Assembly (NCBI RefSeq): GCF_030718995.1
Contig: NZ_CP132204.1
Location: 868,001 to 932,000, forward strand
DNA: 64,000 nt
Direction: 5' to 3'
Origin: Arthrobacter oryzae
GTDB lineage: Bacteria > Actinomycetota > Actinomycetes > Actinomycetales > Micrococcaceae
Program-made: the position numbers and the translations under genes
Notes under the pieces: model-generated
The model's database searches: none
The model's input: the letters and a program-made list of their open reading frames with translations, nothing else
What the model was told of the DNA's origin: nothing
Part shown: piece by piece, positions 1-8,803 of the stretch
Layout of the letters: each line of letters begins with the position of its first letter
How positions within the stretch are numbered: position 1 is the first letter of the stretch

Positions 1-333
1 GCCCATCGAGGCACGTGCGAGCACGGGAAAGGGGAAGCCGTATTTGACGCTGGGCCGGCCGCTCAGGTCAACGAGTACCTTGATGATGAACCCCGAGAGA
101 AGGATGGCGGCGAAAACGAACCAGCCATTGATGCCAGCGGTGATGAAAAGGCTTGCTGCCAGCGTGTAGCCCGCCAGGCTCTGGATGTCGTTCGACCATA
201 CGTTGAAGATGGCGAACCAGCCCCACGTGCGTCGGGAAGCCGGCAACGGGGCGAGATCCTCGTTGTAGAGGGATGGATCCGCCGAGCTGAGGGCCAGCTC
301 GGCATCCTCAAGGTCGTTTTTCCGGGTAGACAT
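1..333 (-). CDS. NCS1 family permease, N-terminal part (cut by window edge)
   Basis: Only the first 111 residues are present; the gene runs off the left edge. The start is the ATG at 333, preceded on the minus strand by GAGG five bases upstream. The protein opens with a hydrophilic tail ending in PSLYNEDLAPLPASRRTW, then SNDIQSLAGY and a hydrophobic helix. This is the N-terminal signature of nucleobase:cation symporter-1 proteins (cytosine, uracil, allantoin and hydantoin permeases). It lies 90 bases downstream of the racemase gene on the same strand, so it is probably the last visible gene of a permease-racemase-permease operon. Substrate cannot be fixed; allantoin or a hydantoin is the contextual guess. 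Confidence 0.85.
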   Translation of the reverse strand, partial: MSTRKNDLEDAELALSSADPSLYNEDLAPLPASRRTWGWFAIFNVWSNDIQSLAGYTLAASLFITAGINGWFVFAAILLSGFIIKVLVDLSGRPSVKYGFPFPVLARASMG

Positions 334-423
334 GGCGGCCTCGATCTGTTCTTTGAGGGCTATCCGGGACTACGTATCGCGGAACACTCCCTCTGGCGAG
401 AATATGGTTCAGCCCACTTCCGG

Positions 424-1182
424 TCAATGCCCGGACGCCCGGCTGGTGGCCACCATGTTCCCCTCCGTGAGGGGCCAGCCTATGACGGTCTTGGGCCGCG
501 GGGTGGCGTATGTCCGGACTTTGGACGTGGACAGCCCCAGCCGCACCAGGGACTCGGCGATCGTCACGGCCGCCGCCACTCCATCCACCACCGGGACACC
601 AGCACGCTTGCGGATCTCCTCGTCCAGGCCGGCCATCCCGCCGCAGCCCAGGACAATGACCTCGGCCTTGTCGTCGCGGACGGCGATCAGCGACTGTTCA
701 ATGATCGCTTCGACTGCCCGCTCCGGCTCCTCTTCCAGTTCAAGGACGGCCATGCCGCTGGCCCGCACCGAGGCGCACCGCGCATCGAGGCCGGCCAGCT
801 TCAGCCGGTCCTCGATGAGCGGAACCGCACGGTCAAGGGTGGTTACCACCGAATACTTGTGGCCAAGGAACATCGCCGTGGAAGCGGCCGCCTCGGTGAT
901 GTCCACGACGGGAACGTCCAGGAGCTCCTGCAGCCCCTCGCGGCCGTGCTCGCCGTACCCGGCCTGGATAACGGCGTCGAACGGCTCCGGGTAGTTGACC
1001 ACGGCGTCCATGACGGCGATGGCGGCGAGGTAGCTTTCGAAGTTTCCCTCACAGGAGTCCGCGCCGAACCTTGGCGTGATCCCGACGATCTCGGTCCCCG
1101 GCGCCGCGACGGACCGGGCCTGGGCGGCGATCGAGTCCGTCATGGACTGCGTGGTGTTTACGTTGGCAACAAGGATGCGCAT
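424..1182 (-). CDS. Asp/Glu/hydantoin racemase family protein, probable allantoin racemase
   Basis: The 252-residue protein begins MRILVANVNTT, the usual start of hydantoin and allantoin racemases, which interconvert enantiomers of allantoin or 5-substituted hydantoins. Family members use two cysteines. The second is present in VIVLGCGGM (Cys180), but the first position reads QAGYGEHG with Gly75 where HyuE and HpxA have Cys. The enzyme may therefore use a changed mechanism or act on another substrate. It sits 48 bases downstream of an NCS1 permease and 90 bases upstream of a second one, which supports a role in uptake and processing of allantoin or hydantoin. Maleate isomerase-type chemistry is a less likely alternative in the same superfamily. 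Confidence 0.8.
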   Translation of the reverse strand: MRILVANVNTTQSMTDSIAAQARSVAAPGTEIVGITPRFGADSCEGNFESYLAAIAVMDAVVNYPEPFDAVIQAGYGEHGREGLQELLDVPVVDITEAAASTAMFLGHKYSVVTTLDRAVPLIEDRLKLAGLDARCASVRASGMAVLELEEEPERAVEAIIEQSLIAVRDDKAEVIVLGCGGMAGLDEEIRKRAGVPVVDGVAAAVTIAESLVRLGLSTSKVRTYATPRPKTVIGWPLTEGNMVATSRASGH

Positions 1183-1230
1183 AGTGGGTCTTCCGTTTTC
1201 GTGCTGGACGGGGCGGTCGGTGGGTATAGG

Positions 1231-2799
1231 TCAGTGGGTGCTTGCCACGGCGATGGCTTCGCCGTCGACGTCTTCCAGCCGCTGCGAGCGGTCCGCAATG
1301 AAGTAGTACACCACCGCGGCGATGCCGGCCGCGAAGAACCAGGCGAAGGGGGCGGCAGCCTCGAGCGCCGGAACGAACGCTATCAGGAGCGCGACGGAGG
1401 CTGCCGGGACCATGGCGATGATCGCCCGGGGGTTGAAGCCCTTCTTGTAGTAGTACGCTCCGGCAGGATCTTCCGTGTACAGCTCAAGCACGTTGACCCG
1501 CCCGCGGCGCAGCAGCCAGTAGTCGGCCATCACGACGCCGAACAACGGGCCGAGCAGGGCCCCGAGGCCCCCCAGGAAGTACACGATCACCAGCGGGTTG
1601 TTGTACATGTTCCACGGCAGGATGATCAGTCCGATGGTGCCGCTGACCCACGCTGCCTTGCGGAAGTTCAGGTGCTTCGGGAAGAGGTTTGTGAGGGCGT
1701 AGACGGGAGCCACGAAGTTGGCCATCAGGTTCACGGCGATGGTCAGGATGAGCAGCGCGAGGCAGGCCAGGACCAGGAACAGTGTGTTCGGGATGGTCTG
1801 GACGATGTCCGACGGGCTCTGGATGACCGTGCCGTTGATCTTGAACTGGCCGCCGGCCATGACCACCACGATGGCGCCGAAGAGGAGCATGTTGATGGGG
1901 ATGCCCCAGAAGTTGCCGCGGACCACTGCCTTCTTGGAGACGGCGGACCGGGTGAAGTCGCAGAAGTTCAGGACGAAGGTACCGTAGATGGCCACCCAGA
2001 GCGCACCGCCGGCGAAGATGGTGCGCCACATCTCCGCGCCTTCGAGGGCGTTGTCTGAAGCCCAGGCGATGGAGCCGCCGGCCTCCACGAAGATCCAGAC
2101 GGCAATGGCCGCCATGGTCACCAGGATGACGGGGCCCGCAAACGCTTCGTACTTGCGGATCATTTCCATGCCGAAGCTGACGATGACCAGCTGGACGATC
2201 CAGAGGAACACGAAGGAAGCCCAGCCCAGCGTGGAGAGCCCGAGGACGGCGTTGGTGTCCAGCTCACGCAGTGAAGGGACCATGGCCACCAGCATCACGC
2301 GGAGCACCACTGACGCCAGGTAGGTCTGGATGCCGAACCAGGCCACCGCCACGGCGCCGCGCAGGAGGCTGGCAATCTGGGCACCCCTGATGCCGAAACT
2401 GATCCGGCTCATGACGGGGAACGGCACACCGGTCTTAACGCCCATGAAGCCCGAGAAGCTCAGGAGTGCGAAGAGCAGGATGGCACCGACGCCGAGGGCC
2501 AGGAGGATCTGCCAGCCGCCTAGGCCCAGTGCGAAGAGTCCGATGGCGAAGGCATAGTTTCCGAGGCTGTGGACGTCGTTGGCCCACAGGGTGAAGATGC
2601 TGTAGCTCGTCCAGCGGCGGCCTTCCCGCTTCGTCGGGGCAAGGTCGATGTTGTACAGGCTGGGGCTGATGTTGCGCCCGGACGCGGCGCTCGCTGTTTC
2701 ACACAGGGCGTCGATGCCCGTTGCGGGATGGACCGGCTGGCCCGACAACTCTGTCGGGCCGGGAGCCGTTTCGACGCCGACTGATGGGGTCGTCTGCAT
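1231..2799 (-). CDS. NCS1 family nucleobase/allantoin/hydantoin permease
   Basis: A 522-residue integral membrane transporter of the NCS1 family with about twelve hydrophobic segments. Family motifs include NISPSLYNIDLAP, WANDVHSLGNYAFAIGLF in the first helix and GVPFPVMSRISFGIRGAQI. I chose the ATG at 2799 because GGAG lies six bases upstream. An upstream in-frame start at 2850 would add 17 residues and overlap a putative operator. It is the first gene of a minus-strand operon with the racemase and a second NCS1 permease, divergent from aceE. Likely a proton or sodium symporter importing allantoin, hydantoin or a purine; the exact substrate is not readable from the sequence. Confidence 0.9.
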   Translation of the reverse strand: MQTTPSVGVETAPGPTELSGQPVHPATGIDALCETASAASGRNISPSLYNIDLAPTKREGRRWTSYSIFTLWANDVHSLGNYAFAIGLFALGLGGWQILLALGVGAILLFALLSFSGFMGVKTGVPFPVMSRISFGIRGAQIASLLRGAVAVAWFGIQTYLASVVLRVMLVAMVPSLRELDTNAVLGLSTLGWASFVFLWIVQLVIVSFGMEMIRKYEAFAGPVILVTMAAIAVWIFVEAGGSIAWASDNALEGAEMWRTIFAGGALWVAIYGTFVLNFCDFTRSAVSKKAVVRGNFWGIPINMLLFGAIVVVMAGGQFKINGTVIQSPSDIVQTIPNTLFLVLACLALLILTIAVNLMANFVAPVYALTNLFPKHLNFRKAAWVSGTIGLIILPWNMYNNPLVIVYFLGGLGALLGPLFGVVMADYWLLRRGRVNVLELYTEDPAGAYYYKKGFNPRAIIAMVPAASVALLIAFVPALEAAAPFAWFFAAGIAAVVYYFIADRSQRLEDVDGEAIAVASTH

Positions 2800-2848
2800 C
2801 TGGTTCTCCAGTTCTAGGGGGTGGGTAAGGACGGAAGCCTGCGCTTCC

Positions 2849-2873
2849 AAAGTTATTTCATAAGGTGGAAATT
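2849..2873 (+). promoter_or_regulatory. Putative operator A of the purine regulon
   Basis: The site begins AAAGTTATTTC, has a seven-base spacer and ends GGAAATT, giving ATTTC/GAAAT inverted arms. Near-identical left halves occur at 16412 and, on the minus strand, at 19577, each beside purine genes. It lies 50-75 bases upstream of the permease start. The binding protein is unknown. Confidence 0.5.
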
Positions 2874-2897
2874 AGGTTTTGAGGAGTGGAATAACTG

Positions 2898-2913
2898 TAT
2901 GACCTAGATCACC
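2898..2913. promoter_or_regulatory. Possible CRP/GlxR-type site
   Basis: TATGACCTAGATCACC matches the TGTGA-N6-TCACA consensus at eight of ten fixed positions and has the TA centre favoured by actinobacterial GlxR. Carbon control of the permease or of aceE would fit, but two mismatches make this tentative. Confidence 0.3.
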
Positions 2914-3005
2914 TTGCGGTCAAGGAAGCCGCATCCGGGCAGGCTGTCACAATCCGTCCGGGGGACACTGGCCCTCACGGCGGGAGCCGGCACCCGGCCG
3001 CCGCC

Positions 3006-3034
3006 TTGACCGTTTGGCTGCTTCTGCATAATCT
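3006..3034 (+). promoter_or_regulatory. Predicted aceE promoter
   Basis: TTGACC (-35) is separated by 17 bases from TAATCT (-10), close to the housekeeping sigma consensus. The implied start of transcription near 3041 leaves a leader of about 65 bases that contains the inverted repeat at 3049-3069. Confidence 0.5.
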
Positions 3035-3048
3035 CGAAAGGCAAGAAT

Positions 3049-3069
3049 GTTTTCTCACAATACGAAAAC
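3049..3069. promoter_or_regulatory. Inverted repeat in aceE leader, putative operator
   Basis: GTTTTC and GAAAAC form perfect six-base arms around nine bases. The right part, AATACGAAAAC, recurs exactly at 26049-26059 in front of the malic enzyme operon. Its position just after the predicted transcription start suggests a repressor site. Confidence 0.45.
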
Positions 3070-3106
3070 TTAGAGCCCAGACATTCAAAGATGAAAAGAG
3101 GCTGCC

Positions 3107-5848
<2,742 letters not shown>

Positions 5849-5869
5849 ACCACGCGCTAGGGTTTGGGC

Positions 5870-6478
5870 ATGGCTGACTCACCAAAACCGGGCACCACGG
5901 CGGTGCTGCTCGCCGCCGGTTCCGGGTCCCGCCTGGGGCTTGGGCCCAAGGCCCTGCTCCCCTTCCGTGGCCGCACCCTGGTGGAAATTCTCGCCGGGGT
6001 GCTGCTCGACGGCGGGTGCCGCGACGTCGTGGTCGTCCTGGGTGCTGAGGCGGCAAAGGTCCGCGACGCCACCGATCTGGCCCCGTACACCGTCGTCGAA
6101 AACCCGGACTGGCAGACCGGGATGGGCGGCTCGTTCCGGGCGGGCGTTGCAGCGGCGCCCGCCCGCGACCACGTGCTGGTGGCACTGGTGGACCAGCCCG
6201 GCCTGACGCCGGAAACGGTGGCCCGGCTTCTGGCTGTCCACCGGCCGGGCCGGGTGACGGCCGCCGCCTACCGCGGACCGGACGGCACCCTGCGGCGCGG
6301 CCACCCGTTGCTGCTGGACGCCACCCTCCGTGCCGACGCAGCGGAATCAGCAACTGGCGACGCCGGTGCCAGGCATTTCCTGCAGACCCACCCGGAACTC
6401 ATCGACCCGGTGGACTGCACCGACCAGTCCGGCGGCGAAGACCTGGACACACCGGACCAGCTGGGACTCCTCGGATAA
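5870..6478 (+). CDS. MobA-like nucleotidyltransferase, probable molybdenum cofactor cytidylyltransferase
   Basis: A 202-residue NTP-transferase. The nucleotide-binding loop LLAAGSGSRLG spans residues 13-23, with Lys27 in GPKALLPF; the metal-site region reads VALVDQPGL. This matches the MocA/MobA group that adds CMP or GMP to molybdopterin. The xanthine dehydrogenase genes 2.3 kb away would need such a cofactor, so MocA-type activity is plausible, though the sequence cannot separate it from other small nucleotidyltransferases. I use the ATG at 5870: a TAGGGT box ends six bases before it, suggesting a leaderless mRNA. A TTG two codons upstream is the alternative. It begins 21 bases after aceE. 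Confidence 0.75.
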   Translation: MADSPKPGTTAVLLAAGSGSRLGLGPKALLPFRGRTLVEILAGVLLDGGCRDVVVVLGAEAAKVRDATDLAPYTVVENPDWQTGMGGSFRAGVAAAPARDHVLVALVDQPGLTPETVARLLAVHRPGRVTAAAYRGPDGTLRRGHPLLLDATLRADAAESATGDAGARHFLQTHPELIDPVDCTDQSGGEDLDTPDQLGLLG

Positions 6479-6482
6479 CCCG

Positions 6483-7133
6483 TCAGGGCTGCATCCCCGC
6501 TGCCATCAGCTCCTCCAGTCCCCGTTTGAAGCCGGCCCTGCCGCCATGGGCCGGATGCCTGATCTTCGGCACGTCGAAGCCGCTCCGTTGCAGGCTGCGG
6601 TGCGCCACATTGCCCACGGCCACCACGGATTCGATCGGAAAGAGCTGAGTCAGCGCCTGCCAAAAGGGAGTTCCGAGGGCTGCTTCGGCCGGCTTCGGGG
6701 TGCGGTTGGACAGCGGCCGCCCGGGCACATGGGTGTGCCACGGGCAGGCACTCCATAGCAAGGGCAGGAATTCCAGCTCGGAGAGGACCTGCCACATCAC
6801 CGTTGCGGTGGGCTCGGACGGGATGCCTGCAGCTTCCGCCGGCAGGACGTATCCCTTTCCCGGACCGAAGAGCCCGAAGCTGTTCGCCGGCCCCTCGAAC
6901 ATGGTGCGGTTGGTGAAAGGGACACCCGTGATCCTCATGCCCCTGAAACCGGGGGCCTCCCCCACCAGCAGCACCTTCGGGGAGCGGTCCAGCATTTCCT
7001 GCAGGTAGATTCCCAGGTTCCGCCGTCGCTGGGCATTGGCCGGGTCGGCGTGGTCGAAGAAGTTGTTGCACCCCGGCCCTGTGGGCACGGCAGCGAGCCG
7101 GTCAACAAAGCCCTGAATGGAGGGTGAGCTCAT
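6483..7133 (-). CDS. Uracil-DNA glycosylase superfamily protein
   Basis: A 216-residue protein. VLLVGEAPGFRGMRITGVPF (residues 55-73) matches motif 1 of family 4/5-like uracil-DNA glycosylases, and RHPAHGG near the C-terminus resembles the second active-site loop. Such enzymes excise uracil or related bases from DNA in base excision repair. The four-cysteine Fe-S pattern of family 4 is not evident, so it may belong to a divergent branch. The start is the ATG at 7133, preceded by GGAAGGGGCAGGAA. It is convergent with the nucleotidyltransferase gene, with only four bases between the stops. No link to the purine operons is visible beyond proximity. Confidence 0.75.
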   Translation of the reverse strand: MSSPSIQGFVDRLAAVPTGPGCNNFFDHADPANAQRRRNLGIYLQEMLDRSPKVLLVGEAPGFRGMRITGVPFTNRTMFEGPANSFGLFGPGKGYVLPAEAAGIPSEPTATVMWQVLSELEFLPLLWSACPWHTHVPGRPLSNRTPKPAEAALGTPFWQALTQLFPIESVVAVGNVAHRSLQRSGFDVPKIRHPAHGGRAGFKRGLEELMAAGMQP

Positions 7134-7238
7134 TTCCTGCCCCTTCCTTGGCCGCTCGCCGGGCAACCAGAATATCCGGACCAGAATATCCGCCCCGGCA
7201 CACCCCTCATCCGGAAGCGGCGCCTTAGCATGGGGGTC

Positions 7239-7763
7239 ATGACGGACATGACCATCTTCACGGTGGGGCACTCCACTCATCCCATCGGCGAATTCATCGG
7301 CATCCTCAAAGCCCACGGCATCAGGAAGCTGATTGACGTGCGCACCGTCCCCAAGTCCCGGCATAATCCGCAGTTCAACGGGGACGCCCTGGCGGCGAGC
7401 CTGCGTGCCAGCGGGATCACATACCGGCGGATGGAATCCCTGGGCGGATTGCGGCACGCCCGGAAGGACAGTCCCAACGGCGCGTGGCGGAACGAATCCT
7501 TCCGCGGGTACGCGGATTACATGCAGACCGAGGAGTTTTCAACCGCCATCGACAAACTGGTGGAGCGCGGGCGGACCAGCAATGCGGCGATCATGTGCGC
7601 GGAAGCCGTCCCGTGGCGCTGCCATCGCTCGTTGATCGGTGACGCGCTTCTGGTCCGCAACATCGAGGTGCTGGACATCATGACCGAGAAGTCCGCCAAA
7701 CCCCACACCCTGACCTCCTTCGCGCGGGTCGACGGAAATCGCGTGTGGTACCCGGCTTCCTGA
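7239..7763 (+). CDS. DUF488 family protein
   Basis: A 174-residue DUF488 protein. TVGHSTHPIGEFIGIL lies at the N-terminus, followed by LIDVRTVPKSRHNPQFN, and a Cys-containing segment CAEAVPWRCHRSLI occurs in the second half. The family is widespread and its biochemical role is unsettled. The start is ambiguous among ATG codons at 7230, 7239 and 7248. I favour 7239 because a TAGCAT box ends seven bases before it, matching the leaderless pattern seen elsewhere in the window. It is divergent from the glycosylase gene and probably monocistronic. Confidence 0.8.
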   Translation: MTDMTIFTVGHSTHPIGEFIGILKAHGIRKLIDVRTVPKSRHNPQFNGDALAASLRASGITYRRMESLGGLRHARKDSPNGAWRNESFRGYADYMQTEEFSTAIDKLVERGRTSNAAIMCAEAVPWRCHRSLIGDALLVRNIEVLDIMTEKSAKPHTLTSFARVDGNRVWYPAS

Positions 7764-7765
7764 CA

Positions 7766-7785
7766 GGCGCCGGATGGCCGGCGCC
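7766..7785. terminator. Hairpin between convergent genes
   Basis: GGCGCCGG and CCGGCGCC form an eight-base perfect stem with loop ATGG. It starts two bases after the DUF488 stop and precedes the stop of the convergent aldo/keto reductase gene, so it could end transcription from both sides. No strong T tract follows. Confidence 0.5.
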
Positions 7786-7812
7786 GGAAAGGAACAGCGG
7801 GCAAGAGCCCGG

Positions 7813-8796
7813 CTACCAGCGCGGGTGGATCGTCTCGCGGAAGTCGCGGTCGTAGATTTCGTGGACGCCGACGTCGAACGTTGCGTCAATGCCGCTGACC
7901 GCTGCGGCGGCGGCATTGGAGCGGGCCTGCTCCACATTCCGGGCGCCCGGGATCACCGTGCTGACGCCGTCCTGCGCCGCAATCCAGGCGATGGCCGCCT
8001 GGGCGGTGCTGACGCCGTCGGGCACCAGTTCCTCGAATTCGGCCACCGCTTTGAGGCCCTGCTCGAAATCCACGCCGGAAAACGTCTCCCCGACGTCGAA
8101 CGACGAGCCGGTGCGGTTGTAGTTCCGGTGGTCGTTCTCCGCGAAGGCGGTATCGGACGTGTACTTGCCGGACAGCAGGCCCGAGGCGAGCGGGACGCGG
8201 GCGATGATGCCCACCCCGGCGGCCTCGGCGGCGGGCAGAACCTCATCCAGCGGCTTGAGGCGGAAGGCGTTGAGGATGATCTGCACGGTGGCGGTGCCGT
8301 CGTGGCGGATGGCCTCAAGGGCTTCGTCCGTCCGCTCCACACTGACGCCGTAGTTCCGGATGACGCCCTCGGCCACCAGGGTGTCCAAGGCGTCGTAAAC
8401 CTCGGCGTTGCTGTAGACGGCGGTGGGCGGGCAGTGCAGCTGGACCAGGTCCAGCTGGTCGGTGCCCAGGTTGCGCCGGGACCGGTCCGTCCACTCGCGG
8501 AAGTTGGCGAGGCTGTAGTTCTCCGGCTGCTGCTCCATCCGACGGCCCATCTTGGTGGCCACCGTAATGTCCAGGCCCGGATTGTCCGCCAGAAAGGCGC
8601 CGATGGCCTGCTCGCTGCGGCCGTCGCCGTACACATCCGCCGTATCGAAGAACGTGACGCCCTCTTCCACCGACGCCGCCAGGATGGCCTGCGCCTGCGC
8701 GGGGTCAACGTGGCCCCAGTCCGCGCCAAGCTGCCAGGTCCCCAGTCCGACGATGGAGACGTTCCGTCCGGTCTTGCCCAACATTCGCTTTTCCAT
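7813..8796 (-). CDS. Aldo/keto reductase
   Basis: A 327-residue NAD(P)H-dependent aldo/keto reductase. The catalytic tetrad is visible as Asp and Tyr in FFDTADVYGDG, Lys in VATKMG and His in VQLHCPP. It has the usual barrel start MLGKTGRNVSIVGLGTWQLG and the C-terminal VIPGARNVEQA phosphate-binding segment. The substrate is unknown. I use the ATG at 8796; TATAGT lies six bases upstream, so the mRNA is probably leaderless. Another ATG three bases upstream is also possible. The gene starts next to the stop of the xanthine dehydrogenase operon on the same strand but seems to have its own promoter. Confidence 0.9.
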   Translation of the reverse strand: MEKRMLGKTGRNVSIVGLGTWQLGADWGHVDPAQAQAILAASVEEGVTFFDTADVYGDGRSEQAIGAFLADNPGLDITVATKMGRRMEQQPENYSLANFREWTDRSRRNLGTDQLDLVQLHCPPTAVYSNAEVYDALDTLVAEGVIRNYGVSVERTDEALEAIRHDGTATVQIILNAFRLKPLDEVLPAAEAAGVGIIARVPLASGLLSGKYTSDTAFAENDHRNYNRTGSSFDVGETFSGVDFEQGLKAVAEFEELVPDGVSTAQAAIAWIAAQDGVSTVIPGARNVEQARSNAAAAAVSGIDATFDVGVHEIYDRDFRETIHPRW

Positions 8797-8803
8797 CATC
8801 CGA

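Larger units (their letters stand above)
2800..3106. promoter_or_regulatory. Divergent promoter region between NCS1 permease operon and aceE
   Basis: This 307-base gap has no plausible gene. Read toward the permease it carries the AAAGTTATTTC element at 2849 and a CRP/GlxR-like site at 2898. Read toward aceE it has a -35/-10 pair at 3006-3034 and a GTTTTC...GAAAAC inverted repeat at 3049-3069. Base composition is clearly more AT-rich than the flanking genes. Confidence 0.6.
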
